The translations under genes and the position numbers were made by a program. A stretch of DNA of 61,019 nt from Bacteroidales bacterium (lineage in GTDB: Bacteria > Bacteroidota > Bacteroidia > Bacteroidales > VadinHA17): assembly GCA_003157015.1 (NCBI GenBank), contig PMIJ01000133.1, forward strand, positions 1 to 61,019, written 5' to 3'. Positions 1 through 9,219 of the stretch are shown piece by piece. The notes beneath the pieces are model-generated. The model was not told the origin of the DNA. It searched no databases and worked only from the letters and a program-made list of their open reading frames with translations. Position 1 is the stretch's first letter, and each line of letters begins with the position of its first letter.

Positions 1-531
1 GACAAACCCCTTAACGGACCAAATGATCTTTGGAATACTCCGGATGGAGGTGTATATTTTACAGATCCTTACTATAGACGGACCTGGTGGGATCATGACA
101 CTATGCCACAGGACTGCCAGGCGGTTTACTATCTTGCCCCTGACCATAAAACAATCACCAGAGTAATCGATGACCTCGAACAGCCTAACGGAATCGTGGG
201 GACTCCTGATGGCAAAATGCTTTTTGTTGCGGATATCCGTGGGAATAAAACCTGGAAATATACGATAGGCAAAAACTGCAGTCTTACCAACAAACAACTT
301 TTTTGTGAAATGGGTTCCGATGGAATGACGATTGATGTCAATGGGAATATCTACCTGACTGGCAAAGGAGTAAGCATCTTTGACAGAAATGGCGACTTTG
401 TTGGCAATATTCCGGTTCCTGAAAACTGGACTGCAAACCTCTGTTTTGGAGGAGAAGATATGAAAAGCCTTTTTATCACTGCAAGTAAAAGTCTTTATAG
501 AATAAGGACAAAGATTAAAGGGGTCTATTAA
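1..531 (+). CDS. SMP-30/gluconolactonase family protein (3' part only)
   Basis: The reading frame is open from the first base, so the gene begins outside the window and only about 176 codons are present. The translation has beta-propeller features of the SMP-30/gluconolactonase/luciferin-regenerating-like family: an NGPNDLW segment followed by a DGGVYFTDPYY-type blade, then PNGIVGTPDGKMLFVAD and DGMTIDVNGNIYLTG. Family members hydrolyse sugar lactones or related esters using a metal bound in the propeller. The substrate cannot be told from this fragment. Without the N-terminus I cannot say whether it is secreted. The methionine at 103 is internal and not the true start. No clear terminator follows. 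Confidence 0.85.
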   Translation, partial: DKPLNGPNDLWNTPDGGVYFTDPYYRRTWWDHDTMPQDCQAVYYLAPDHKTITRVIDDLEQPNGIVGTPDGKMLFVADIRGNKTWKYTIGKNCSLTNKQLFCEMGSDGMTIDVNGNIYLTGKGVSIFDRNGDFVGNIPVPENWTANLCFGGEDMKSLFITASKSLYRIRTKIKGVY

Positions 532-645
532 TCCCTACATTTAATACATTCACCAAACTTTTATCATTTTAACATTTTTCTGTTATAAAATTATTTATTA
601 TTGCAATCTGATCCGAATTTTTCTGAACCTGATTTTTTCTTAAAT

Positions 646-858
646 ATGTTAAAAAAACTGGAGTTTACTGAAGGGACCCGCAGAGCTGATGTCAGGCCCG
701 GTATTGATGTTATGGTGGAGTTAACAGAGGATAAGCGCACGGGGCGGCTCACAGAGGGAAAAGTTAAGGAAGTGCTGACTTCCTCTCCCAATCATCCTCA
801 CGGCATTAAAGTTATGCTTGAGAATGGTCTTGTGGGAAGAATCAAGCAGATCATCTGA
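646..858 (+). CDS. ywbE: YwbE family protein (DUF2196)
   Basis: A small protein of 70 residues matching the YwbE family. It has the conserved core DVRPGIDVMVELTEDKRTG, then TEGKVKEVLTSSPNHPHGIK and a C-terminal ENGLVGRIKQII. The family is about 65-70 residues and has no firmly established function. The fold is probably a small beta-barrel related to KOW/S1-like domains, which is inference. I chose the ATG at 646 because it gives the usual family length; an upstream in-frame TTG at 601 would add 15 unrelated residues. It stands alone between the SMP-30 gene and the phosphofructokinase gene. Confidence 0.8.
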   Translation: MLKKLEFTEGTRRADVRPGIDVMVELTEDKRTGRLTEGKVKEVLTSSPNHPHGIKVMLENGLVGRIKQII

Positions 859-892
859 TTCTGCTTAGTTTACAAGCAATCAAAAAATTATC

Positions 893-900
893 TAAATTTG
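893..900 (+). promoter_or_regulatory. Candidate -7 promoter element for the phosphofructokinase gene
   Basis: TAAATTTG matches the Bacteroidota -7 consensus TAnnTTTG exactly and lies 63 bases before the start codon at 964. No good -33 TTG is visible at the usual distance, so this is a partial match only. Confidence 0.45.
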
Positions 901-963
901 ACCTCCTTGAAAACAGATTGTTTTCAATAATCATTTATTGATACTTGTATTAATCAAAATAAA

Positions 964-2289
964 ATGAAATACGAAGACTTTCTCGTAAGCTCGCTAGGCA
1001 AAGGAGGCATTGTATCGCCTCTGAAACATACCAGGCGAGTAGAAAATCCTGTATATAAATTTGTTGATGACAGTGATAGAATTTTATATGATGTCTCTCT
1101 TGACAACTTCAAAAGATGCAGTGAGTCAGGAGAACTTCCTGTCTCTTTTGAGAAAGCCGGTCCGAAAGAGACAATCTATTTCGAACCTGCAAAAACGAAA
1201 GTAGGCATAGTCACTTGCGGAGGATTGTGTCCGGGAGTGAATAATGTGATCCGGAGCCTTGTTAATGAATTGTATTACAGGTATGGTATCAACCGTGTTC
1301 TGGGAATACAATATGGGTATGAAGGATTAATACCATCCTATAACCATCCAGTTATTGAACTTACAACCCCTATGGTTGATTACATTCACCTTACAGGCGG
1401 TACCTTTCTCGGGTCTTCACGAGGCAATCAAGATGTTCAAAAGATGGTTGATACTCTTGAAATTATGAATGTCAATGTACTTTTTTGCATAGGTGGAGAC
1501 GGTACTTTGCGGGGAGCACATGCTATACAGGAAGAAATCAGAAAACGGAAATTGAAAATCAGTGTAGCCGGCATTCCCAAAACAATTGATAATGATATTG
1601 ATCTGATTCAAAAATCCTTTGGCTTTGAAACAGCCTTTTCGATTGCAAACGACATTATACGGAATGCACATAACGAAGCATCAGGCGCTTTCAACGGAAT
1701 AGCCCTTGTTAAACTTATGGGACGCGATTCGGGATTCATTGCTGCCAGTGCTGCATTGTCAATACAGGAGGTGAATTTTGTTCTGATTCCTGAAATTTCT
1801 TTTGATCTTTACGGTCAGCGTGGATTTCTAAGGATCCTTAAAAAACGTCTTGAGGAGAGACATCATGCTGTTATTGTTGTTGCAGAAGGTGCCGGTCAGT
1901 ACTTGTTTGAATGTTCAGATCAGAATAAGGATGTATCTGGCAATGTAAAATACAAAGACATAGGCATTTACCTGAAAGATAAAATTTCAGAAGAATTTGA
2001 AAATAAAGGCTTTCCTCATTCAATTAAATACATCGATCCAAGTTATATTATCAGAAGCGCTCCTGCCAATGCAAACGATAGTAAATTCTGCAATCTGCTG
2101 GCCCAGAATGCGGTCCATGCAGCTCTTTCAGGGAAAACTGACTTTGTAGTTGGTTTCTGGAATAACCAGTTTACTCTTATGCCGATTGAAATGGTGGTTG
2201 CCAAAAGAAAGAAAATTGATATTGAAGGTGAATTATGGTGGAATGTCCTTGAGGCGACCGGACAACCAATAAGCATGAAAAATCCCTGA
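964..2289 (+). CDS. pfkA: 6-phosphofructokinase (ATP-type by motif)
   Basis: Phosphorylates fructose 6-phosphate to fructose 1,6-bisphosphate in cytosolic glycolysis. At 441 residues it belongs to the longer PFK clade shared with plants, trypanosomes and spirochaetes rather than the 320-residue E. coli type. Visible motifs are the nucleotide loop GIVTCGGLCPG near residues 81-91, GGDGT at 177-181, PKTIDND at 205-211 and LMGRDSGF near 250. The Gly of GGDGT is the residue associated with ATP use, while PPi-dependent enzymes usually have Asp there. The Lys of PKTIDND is found both in PPi enzymes and in plant/trypanosome ATP enzymes, so ATP is the likely donor but PPi is not excluded. A HAD phosphatase gene follows after one base, suggesting cotranscription. 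Confidence 0.93.
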   Translation: MKYEDFLVSSLGKGGIVSPLKHTRRVENPVYKFVDDSDRILYDVSLDNFKRCSESGELPVSFEKAGPKETIYFEPAKTKVGIVTCGGLCPGVNNVIRSLVNELYYRYGINRVLGIQYGYEGLIPSYNHPVIELTTPMVDYIHLTGGTFLGSSRGNQDVQKMVDTLEIMNVNVLFCIGGDGTLRGAHAIQEEIRKRKLKISVAGIPKTIDNDIDLIQKSFGFETAFSIANDIIRNAHNEASGAFNGIALVKLMGRDSGFIAASAALSIQEVNFVLIPEISFDLYGQRGFLRILKKRLEERHHAVIVVAEGAGQYLFECSDQNKDVSGNVKYKDIGIYLKDKISEEFENKGFPHSIKYIDPSYIIRSAPANANDSKFCNLLAQNAVHAALSGKTDFVVGFWNNQFTLMPIEMVVAKRKKIDIEGELWWNVLEATGQPISMKNP

Positions 2290-2290
2290 T

Positions 2291-2905
2291 ATGGTAAAGA
2301 ACATTATTTTTGACCTTGGAAATGTGCTGATCAGCTTCAAGCCTTCGGAATATTTTAGTAAAAACAACTATCCCGAAGCTATCAAGGTTACTATCTTATC
2401 TGATATTTTTGCAAGTAAGGAATGGATGAGGCTTGACAAGGGAGAAATAAGTACAGCTGAAGCAATTGACGCTATTGCAAAAAAATCATCTCTTAATAAG
2501 GATGAAATAGACCATATTTTCAATTTACGTACCGATCTGATGTTTCCCCTCGACCAGAATGTAAGAATTCTTCCAGGGTTAAAAAAACGGGGTTTCAGGC
2601 TATACTATCTGTCCAACTTCCCACTGGATATATTTGATGAGATAAAAAATGGATACTATTTCTTCAAGTATTTCGAAGGTGGATTAATTTCTGCAGAGGT
2701 AAAATCTTCGAAACCAGAAAGCCCGATTTATGAAATTCTTTTAGAAAGATATTCCCTTGTGTCTGAAGAATGTCTTTTCATTGACGATATTGAAAAGAAT
2801 GTCAGAGCTGCGGAAGCGATAGGTATGAAAGGTCTTTTTACAAATGGTTCATTGGAAATTTCCAAAGAGATCGAAAAAGCGATAAGTGTTTCCTCAGGTT
2901 CATAA
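2291..2905 (+). CDS. HAD superfamily phosphatase, YihX-like (HAD-IA)
   Basis: Predicted cytosolic phosphatase of 204 residues. Motif I is IFDLGNVL at residues 5-12, the FDLGN form typical of YihX-like HAD-IA enzymes. Motif II is LSNF near residue 113, the motif III lysine lies in SSKPESPIY near 142, and motif IV is FIDDIEKN near 164. YihX of E. coli acts on glucose 1-phosphate, but family members vary and the substrate here is unknown. The start codon is one base after the phosphofructokinase stop, so the pair is probably one transcript and the enzyme may act on a sugar phosphate. That link is inference. Confidence 0.88.
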   Translation: MVKNIIFDLGNVLISFKPSEYFSKNNYPEAIKVTILSDIFASKEWMRLDKGEISTAEAIDAIAKKSSLNKDEIDHIFNLRTDLMFPLDQNVRILPGLKKRGFRLYYLSNFPLDIFDEIKNGYYFFKYFEGGLISAEVKSSKPESPIYEILLERYSLVSEECLFIDDIEKNVRAAEAIGMKGLFTNGSLEISKEIEKAISVSSGS

Positions 2906-2933
2906 TACCTAAAATCATAAAGACGTCCGAATT

Positions 2934-2962
2934 GTAGAGACGCCCAAGTTGGGCATCTCTAC
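2934..2962. terminator. Stem-loop between convergent genes (candidate bidirectional terminator)
   Basis: A 29-base near-perfect palindrome: GTAGAGACGCCCAA is followed after one base by TTGGGCATCTCTAC, with a single mismatched pair. It lies 29 bases after the HAD gene stop and before the end of the opposing uvrC gene. There is no strong T-run, so it may instead be one copy of a dispersed intergenic palindrome; GTAGAGACGC-type palindromes recur in many bacterial genomes. Confidence 0.5.
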
Positions 2963-3157
2963 TAACAAAATGTAAAAAGAAATTTCAAGCCCGGGAAAAA
3001 ATAATAGGAAGTATAGTATTTTATACTATTCTGCATTTGATATTCCTCACCAATTGTCCGGATTAACAAAAATATTCAATTCTCGCTGACTTAAGAGACC
3101 AGATAGTTTGTTATAATCATCTCAATATGAGTATATTAGCGTGATTATCAGCAATAT

Positions 3158-3173
3158 CGTTCCACGTGGAAAC
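3158..3173. other. parS-like site 1 (weak match)
   Basis: CGTTCCACGTGGAAAC agrees with the palindrome TGTTCCACGTGGAACA at 13 of 16 positions, including the whole central TTCCACGTGGAA. It lies just beyond the uvrC stop codon. ParB proteins of many phyla bind 16-base sites built on CACGTG. This is the weakest of three such sites in the window. Confidence 0.5.
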
Positions 3174-3178
3174 CAGAG

Positions 3179-4972
3179 CTACTTTCTGAAATAATCCAAT
3201 AGAACTTTGCTCTTTGATGAGCCGACAAGGTTTTCAAGCTCTTCGACGGAGGCATTTTTTATGGTTTCTGCAGATTCAAAATGTTTGAGCAAAATTTCCT
3301 TTGTCTTTGGTCCGATACCTTTTATCTGATCGAGATCAGATTTTATCATTTGAGAAGATCTTTTATCGCGATGAAAATTTATTCCAAACCTGTGAGCTTC
3401 ATTTCTTAATTGCTGTATTATCTTGAGACTTATTGAATTTTTATCCAGATAAATTGGTACACTGTCTCCGGGAAAATAAATTTCTTCCAGCTTTTTTGCT
3501 ATACCTATCACTGTTATCTTTTCTCTTAATCCTAACTTGTCAATGCTTTTCATAGCTGACGAGAGTTGCCCTTTTCCACCATCTATGATGACAAGCTGAG
3601 GCAATTTTTGGTTCTCCTCTATTATTCTCCTATATCGTCTGTATACAATTTCCTCCATTGAGGAGAAATCATCAGCCCCGGATACTGTTTTAATATTAAA
3701 ATGTCGATAATCAACCTTACTGGGTCTTGCATTTTTAAATACGACACAAGCTGCAACAGGATTTGTTCCCATTATGTTAGAATTATCGAAACACTCAATA
3801 TGAGCCGGTAGTTCAGACATATGCAAATCATTTTTAAGCTTTTCAAGGTTTTTCCCGGTCCGTGCCTGCGGAGAATGTTCCATTCTTTTCTTCTTCTGTT
3901 CCAGTTTATAGTAGATTGCGTTGCGCTCAGCGAGTTCAAGAAGCTTCAGTTTCTCACCAGCTTTTGGCACTGTATACTTTACTTTATCAAGAAGAATATC
4001 CGGTTCGAATGGTAAAATTATTTCCGGCGAATCGCTTTGGAGCCTCTGCCTTATTTCAGTTATGGCAAAACCCAGAATAGATTCCTTTTCTTCTTCAGCC
4101 CGTATTTTTAATTCAATAGTAAGTGCCTGAATTACAGCACCTTCATTTACTTTTAGATAGTTTACATAGGCATTATCTGATTCCTGTGTAATTGCAAAAA
4201 CATCTACATTTCTGATGGTATTGCTAACAATAGTTGATTTGCTTTTGAATCTTGATAGAATTTCAATTTTTTCTTTGATTGACTGTGCCTCCTCAAACCG
4301 AAGCTCGCCTGAATACTTTGCCATAGTCATTTTCAGGTGATCAATGACAGTTGAAATATTGCCTTTGAGAATATCTTTAATCTGGTCCATGTTCTCCTGA
4401 TAATCGCTTTCCTGCTGTTTTCCAACACATGGAGCTTTACAGTTACCAAGATGATATTCGAGGCAAACCTTAAACTTTCCGGCATCTATGTTCTGTTTTG
4501 TAAGATTATGAGAACAGGTTCTCAGTTTATATAATTGCCGGATAAAACTGACAAGCGTTTTTACCATCAGTCCGGATGTATAGGGACCAAAATAGACTGA
4601 TCCGTCGCGAACCGGGTTCCTTGTACTGAAGACTCTGGGAAATGGCTCATTCTTCACACATATCCAGGGAAAAGTCTTATCATCCTTTAAAAGTATATTG
4701 TATCTTGGTTGGTGCTTCTTTATCAGGTTATTCTCAAGTAAAAGAGCATCTGATTCGTTGTCCACGACAATATGACGGATATCGGATGTTTTTCTAAGAA
4801 GAGCGATGGTTTTTCCAGACTGGTTTTTTGAGAAATACGAGGTTACCCTTTTTTTAAGATTTTTTGCTTTGCCAACATATATAACTACGCCATAAGAATC
4901 AATAAATTGGTAAACTCCGGGATTATCCGGAATCAGTGACAGAATTGATTTGAATTTTACTTCGGCAGCCAT
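3179..4972 (-). CDS. uvrC: Excinuclease ABC subunit C
   Basis: Makes the dual incisions in nucleotide excision repair together with UvrB. The 597-residue protein has an N-terminal GIY-YIG nuclease domain (GVYQF then VIYVGKAKNLKKR within the first 50 residues), a UVR motif near residue 210, an RNase H-like nuclease domain beginning at HIECFDNSNIMG, and two C-terminal helix-hairpin-helix motifs around IKGIGPKTKEILLKHF. I chose the ATG at 4972, reading MAAEVKFKS. The open frame continues 51 codons upstream to 5125, but that extension is unlike the family and would run through a parS-like site. Length and motifs are normal for the family. Confidence 0.96.
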   Translation of the reverse strand: MAAEVKFKSILSLIPDNPGVYQFIDSYGVVIYVGKAKNLKKRVTSYFSKNQSGKTIALLRKTSDIRHIVVDNESDALLLENNLIKKHQPRYNILLKDDKTFPWICVKNEPFPRVFSTRNPVRDGSVYFGPYTSGLMVKTLVSFIRQLYKLRTCSHNLTKQNIDAGKFKVCLEYHLGNCKAPCVGKQQESDYQENMDQIKDILKGNISTVIDHLKMTMAKYSGELRFEEAQSIKEKIEILSRFKSKSTIVSNTIRNVDVFAITQESDNAYVNYLKVNEGAVIQALTIELKIRAEEEKESILGFAITEIRQRLQSDSPEIILPFEPDILLDKVKYTVPKAGEKLKLLELAERNAIYYKLEQKKKRMEHSPQARTGKNLEKLKNDLHMSELPAHIECFDNSNIMGTNPVAACVVFKNARPSKVDYRHFNIKTVSGADDFSSMEEIVYRRYRRIIEENQKLPQLVIIDGGKGQLSSAMKSIDKLGLREKITVIGIAKKLEEIYFPGDSVPIYLDKNSISLKIIQQLRNEAHRFGINFHRDKRSSQMIKSDLDQIKGIGPKTKEILLKHFESAETIKNASVEELENLVGSSKSKVLLDYFRK

Positions 4973-5059
4973 AAAAATTAAAGGAATTTGTGGTAAAGAT
5001 AATATTTGTCTTCGTTTGGTGCATTCCCTTGCCCGAGCGAACCACTCTAAGAGCGGAGA

Positions 5060-5075
5060 TGTTTCACGTGGAACA
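5060..5075. other. parS-like site 2
   Basis: TGTTTCACGTGGAACA matches TGTTCCACGTGGAACA at 15 of 16 positions and also fits the wider ParB consensus TGTTNCACGTGNAACA. It lies in the 284-base gap between the uvrC start and the ade stop. That gap otherwise holds no gene I can support. Confidence 0.7.
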
Positions 5076-5256
5076 GATCTAAACAATGTCGATCCTGCAA
5101 GTTGGTTTACCTCAGAGTCCCTCATTCAGCGGGCACTCCCTAAATGAGGTGAGAAATTCTCTTTGCTTTATATTATCAATTAAATATCCTAATATTTCCG
5201 CCCTCCTGGCCGGAGATGCCAGACGGGTTGTGGGGTTAAAGGGTACATTAAAAGTT

Positions 5257-6876
5257 CTAATCAACAAACAGTGATACCAGTTCGAACTTATTAACGTCAA
5301 ATAATCCCTGGTCTCCTATTTTGAGATCAGGTATGACAAGCAATGCCATAAATGAAAGAGTCATAAAGGGGGCCTTCATTGTACATCCAAATGAGTTTAC
5401 CAATTGATTGAGATTATCATAATCAAGCGCGATTTCGTTGCAGGATCTTGTTGTCATTATACCCCCGATATTTAATTCCAGTGAGTTTACCGTTTTTCCT
5501 GAAGATACTGCAAGGCCACCATGCAATCTGATAATTTCATTAATGGAAGTCACAATATCCTTATCGTTTGTTCCTATGGAAATAATATTATGACTGTCAT
5601 GCGCTATACAACTTGCGAATGCTCCTCTTTTCAATCCAAATCCTTTAATAAATCCGACAGCAGGTGGCAAATCTTTATACCGGTCTTTCACTACAATTTT
5701 TAAAATATCTCTATTGATATCCGGATTTATATATTCAGATGAGCCGAAGGTTATTCTGGTTTCCCGCGTCAGCAATTCGCCATCTGTTGCAATAATTATT
5801 CTTATATCACCATTATTGCTTTTAATTTTAATATCATGTTCTTTTATCGATCTGCAATTAAATTTATTAATACCACTTCCTGCATCATAACTGAAAAGAA
5901 TTTTCCCGTCAGCAAAAACTTTCTCTCCCTTTATCCATGTCTCGTGTACATTCATCGTTTCAGGAGAATCCACCAAAATGAAATCTGCAGAGTCACCCTT
6001 CCTGAGCAGGCCTGCATTTAGGTTGTAATGTTTTGACGGATTAATTGTGGCGCTCCTTATAACATCGAATAAATCATACTTTTCGGATATGAGCCTTGCG
6101 ATTAATTTATTTATATGCCCTTTCTGAAGCATTTCAGGATGCAGATCATCGCTGCACAGCATGATCATTTCAGGATCCGTTGTGAATAATTTTTTCAAGG
6201 CATTAAGGTTTTTAGCGGCGCTTCCTTCCCTGATAAGGATTTTCATTCCCATTGATATCTTTTCCTTTGCTTCATTAAGGTTACTGCACTCATGATCTGT
6301 TGAAATACCAGCTTGCACATATTTCCTCAGCATCACGCCTGATAACCCCGGGGCATGTCCATCAATTGGTTTTCCCACTTTTTTCGCAAATTCCAGCTTT
6401 TTTATTACTTCATCATTCCCATTAATTACACCCGGGTAATTCATCATTTCTGATAGGTACTTAATCTCTTCCCTTCCCAGCAGTTTACTTATGATATTAT
6501 GATCCAATACAGCTCCGTTACTCTCAAAATCTGTGGCCGGTACGCAAGAAGGTGCTCCAAAATAAAAGTTAAGAGGTACTTTGTTTCCATCCTCAATCAT
6601 AAATTCTACGCCTTCCGTTCCCAGCACATTTGCAATTTCATGCGGATCCGAAACTACTCCGCATGTACCGTGCCTGACCGCTGTCAGTGCAAATGCTCCG
6701 GGAGTAATCATAGAACTTTCAATATGAATATGAGAATCTATAAGTCCAGGTATAATATAAATATCGGGTGCGCTAGGTATCCTTTCGACATTTTCAATCT
6801 TCCCCTTCCCGATACTTATAACTGCCGGATAAATATTCCGTTTGTGAATATCTACCAGTTGACCATAAACTTTCAT
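5257..6876 (-). CDS. ade: Adenine deaminase
   Basis: Converts adenine to hypoxanthine and ammonia in purine salvage; a cytosolic metal-dependent amidohydrolase. The 539-residue protein carries the metal-binding IPGLIDSHIHIESSM segment near residue 42, HGTCGVVSDPHEIANV, a GHAPGLSG motif, TDHECSN and MLCSDDLHPEM, all characteristic of the AdeC/Ade family. The C-terminal adenine deaminase domain is present, with GFGLKRGAFASCIAHDSHN. Length is slightly below the usual 570-600. The gene lies between mnmG and uvrC, 44 bases downstream of mnmG with a parS-like palindrome between them. Cotranscription with mnmG is possible. Confidence 0.95.
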   Translation of the reverse strand: MKVYGQLVDIHKRNIYPAVISIGKGKIENVERIPSAPDIYIIPGLIDSHIHIESSMITPGAFALTAVRHGTCGVVSDPHEIANVLGTEGVEFMIEDGNKVPLNFYFGAPSCVPATDFESNGAVLDHNIISKLLGREEIKYLSEMMNYPGVINGNDEVIKKLEFAKKVGKPIDGHAPGLSGVMLRKYVQAGISTDHECSNLNEAKEKISMGMKILIREGSAAKNLNALKKLFTTDPEMIMLCSDDLHPEMLQKGHINKLIARLISEKYDLFDVIRSATINPSKHYNLNAGLLRKGDSADFILVDSPETMNVHETWIKGEKVFADGKILFSYDAGSGINKFNCRSIKEHDIKIKSNNGDIRIIIATDGELLTRETRITFGSSEYINPDINRDILKIVVKDRYKDLPPAVGFIKGFGLKRGAFASCIAHDSHNIISIGTNDKDIVTSINEIIRLHGGLAVSSGKTVNSLELNIGGIMTTRSCNEIALDYDNLNQLVNSFGCTMKAPFMTLSFMALLVIPDLKIGDQGLFDVNKFELVSLFVD

Positions 6877-6902
6877 AAAATAATATTATATTTTTAATAA
6901 AT

Positions 6903-6918
6903 TGTTCCACGTGGAACA
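6903..6918. other. parS-like site 3 (perfect palindrome)
   Basis: TGTTCCACGTGGAACA is a perfect 16-base palindrome of the ParB-site type. Perfect symmetry continues outward to 6897-6924, 28 bases in all, so the right arm takes in the mnmG stop codon at 6921-6923. It lies between mnmG and ade. Confidence 0.8.
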
Positions 6919-6920
6919 AT

Positions 6921-8795
6921 TTATCTTCCAAGATACATTATTAAAATGCTAATATCAGAAGGCGAAACTCCGCTTATTCTTCCAGCCTGACCAATATTTT
7001 CGGGCTTGATTCTATTCAGCTTTTGCCGTGCTTCAGTTGATATTGAAACCAGTTCATTAAAGTTCAACTCTCCTGGAATTTTTAAACTCTCAAGTCGTTT
7101 TATCTTTTCTGCAATTTTTCTTTCTCTTTGAATGTATCCCTCATACTTGATTTTAATCTCTGCACATTCCGAAATTTCTTTAAACCTGTCTGAGTTAAAC
7201 GCCTTCAATAGATTTCCGTCTTTCATTTCCGCTAATAATGCGCTCACCTCGATTTGTGGTCTTCCTGCAATTGTGATTGATTTAACTTTCTGTCCAATCT
7301 TTTTAGTTCCTGCTCTTTCCAGGAATTCATTTATTTCTTCAGGGCTTATGCTGTTCTCAGACAAAAAATTTATGACTTCCATTATCATGTTCTCTTTTTC
7401 TTCAAGGTGTACCACTCTGTCTTCTTTTGCCGTTCCCAGTTCAAAAGCTTTTCTTGTGAGTCTTTCATCTGCGTTGTCCTGTCTAAGCAGTATTCTGTAT
7501 TCTGCTCTGGATGTAAACATTCTATATGGTTCATCAACTCCTTTGGTCACCAGATCATCTATCAGAACTCCTATATATGATTCCTCTCTACCTAAAATAA
7601 ATGGAGAATCGTTTCTGATCTTCAAAACGCAATTTATTCCTGCCATCAATCCTTGTGCGGCTGCTTCTTCATAACCTGTTGTTCCATTAATTTGTCCAGC
7701 AAAAAACAGATTACATATTGTTTTTGTTTCAAGAGTATGTTTCAATTGTGTCGGTTGAAAAAAATCATATTCTATTGCATAACCAGGTCTAAACATTTCA
7801 ACCTTTTCCAATCCTTCAACTTTTCTAAGAGCTTTTAATTGAACTTCCAGCGGTAAACTGCTTGAGAAACCATTTATATAATATTCAACTGTATCCTCGC
7901 CTTCAGGCTCAATAAACAGCTGATGTGAATCCCTTTCTTTAAACGTTACAACTTTATCTTCTATACTAGGACAATATCTTGGTCCCCGGCCTTTTATTCT
8001 GCCATTAAAAAGCGGACTGAATTCAAATCCTTTTCGTATTTCCTCATGCACTTCTTCATTTGTGTGCGTAATAAAGCAACTCTTTTGTTTTAGCAACTTT
8101 CTATTCTCTTTCAAATAAGAAAACGAATTAATTTCATTATCTCCTTTCTGTTCTGTCATAGCACTGAAATTAATCGATCTCCCATCAACTCTCGCACTTG
8201 TTCCAGTTTTCATTCTTTCCACAGAAAATCCTAGTTGCTTCAGTTGTTCGCTTAGGCCTGTTGAGGCTTGCTCGCCTGATCTTCCTCCTTTAATATTCTT
8301 AAATCCAATATGCATAAGACCGTTTAGGAAGGTTCCGTTAGTAAGAATAACCGCGTTAGAATAAAACATTGTCCCAAACGAAGTTTTAACACCTATTACT
8401 CTCATTCCGTCTAAAATCAATGAATCCGCCTGCTCCTGCCATATAGCAAGTTTCTCTTCTTTTTCCAAAGCTTTCCTCCATTCCAAAGTAAATTTCTGGC
8501 GATCACATTGTGCTCTGGGGCTCCACATTGCAGGTCCTTTCGACTTGTTAAGCATACGAAACTGAATCATACTTCTATCTGTAATAATTCCACTCATACC
8601 TCCCAGTGCATCTATTTCCCTTACAATCTGCCCTTTTGCAATTCCTCCCATTGCCGGGTTGCATGACATTTGTGCAAGTTTAGTCATGTCCATTGTAATA
8701 AGCAAGGTATGTGCACCCATAACTGCCGCAGCATGTGCAGCTTCACAACCCGCATGTCCTCCACCAACAACTATTATATCATATGTAAAGTCCAT
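6921..8795 (-). CDS. mnmG: tRNA uridine-5-carboxymethylaminomethyl modification enzyme MnmG (GidA)
   Basis: Works with MnmE to place the carboxymethylaminomethyl group at the wobble uridine of several tRNAs, using FAD and methylene-tetrahydrofolate. The 624-residue protein shows the FAD-binding loop [12 protein letters not shown] at residues 10-20, [36 protein letters not shown] and [10 protein letters not shown], all MnmG signatures, and has full length. The start codon lies inside the last 17 bases of ybeY, which points to translational coupling. mnmG genes often lie near the replication origin, which fits the neighbouring parS-like sites. Confidence 0.97.
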   Translation of the reverse strand: MDFTYDIIVVGGGHAGCEAAHAAAVMGAHTLLITMDMTKLAQMSCNPAMGGIAKGQIVREIDALGGMSGIITDRSMIQFRMLNKSKGPAMWSPRAQCDRQKFTLEWRKALEKEEKLAIWQEQADSLILDGMRVIGVKTSFGTMFYSNAVILTNGTFLNGLMHIGFKNIKGGRSGEQASTGLSEQLKQLGFSVERMKTGTSARVDGRSINFSAMTEQKGDNEINSFSYLKENRKLLKQKSCFITHTNEEVHEEIRKGFEFSPLFNGRIKGRGPRYCPSIEDKVVTFKERDSHQLFIEPEGEDTVEYYINGFSSSLPLEVQLKALRKVEGLEKVEMFRPGYAIEYDFFQPTQLKHTLETKTICNLFFAGQINGTTGYEEAAAQGLMAGINCVLKIRNDSPFILGREESYIGVLIDDLVTKGVDEPYRMFTSRAEYRILLRQDNADERLTRKAFELGTAKEDRVVHLEEKENMIMEVINFLSENSISPEEINEFLERAGTKKIGQKVKSITIAGRPQIEVSALLAEMKDGNLLKAFNSDRFKEISECAEIKIKYEGYIQRERKIAEKIKRLESLKIPGELNFNELVSISTEARQKLNRIKPENIGQAGRISGVSPSDISILIMYLGR

Positions 8796-9219
8796 AAACC
8801 GATTCCATTATTGATTTGAGCCAGTAATCTTCCATTCTTTTCATTTCTAACCTGCTTACCTCATCTGAGTCATCAAATCCTGTTAAATGCAATACTCCAT
8901 GAATTAAAACCCTCAATACCTCCATCTCTAAACTAACTTTATAGTTTACTGAATTCTCTCTTACTCTGTCAAGACTTATATAAATCTCACCATTTATTAC
9001 CTTCTCCTTGTTATAATTAAATGTAATAACATCTGTATAGTAATCGTGTTCAAGAAATTCAATATTAATTTCTTTTAGATTTTTATCTGATGTGATAATG
9101 AAATTAAGATCACCAGGAATCATTTTTCCTCTTACTATGACCTCATTAATAATCTTCACGGTCTTTCTCCACCCTTTTAACCTGAAGTTTGTATCATCAT
9201 AGAATATTCTGATGCTCAA
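8779..9219 (-). CDS. ybeY: Endoribonuclease YbeY (rRNA maturation)
   Basis: Metal-dependent endoribonuclease involved in 16S rRNA 3'-end maturation and ribosome quality control. The 146-residue protein has the family segment [13 protein letters not shown] near residues 106-117. The first two zinc-binding histidines (107 and 111) are present, but the third position of the usual H-x3-H-x5-H triad is Asp, a variant I associate with YbeY proteins of this phylum. The start is TTG at 9219, sharing the four bases TTGA with the stop codon of the upstream ATPase gene. That overlap supports this start and suggests coupled translation. Confidence 0.92.
   Translation of the reverse strand: MSIRIFYDDTNFRLKGWRKTVKIINEVIVRGKMIPGDLNFIITSDKNLKEINIEFLEHDYYTDVITFNYNKEKVINGEIYISLDRVRENSVNYKVSLEMEVLRVLIHGVLHLTGFDDSDEVSRLEMKRMEDYWLKSIMESVYGLYI

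Noticed and set aside
3013..3029. ATAGTAT/ATACTAT inverted repeat near the uvrC end
   Set aside because: Purely AT stem without a T-run; too weak to call a terminator.
7132..7674. 180-codon open frame on the plus strand within mnmG
   Set aside because: It lies antisense to the well-supported mnmG and its translation is serine- and leucine-rich without any family feature.
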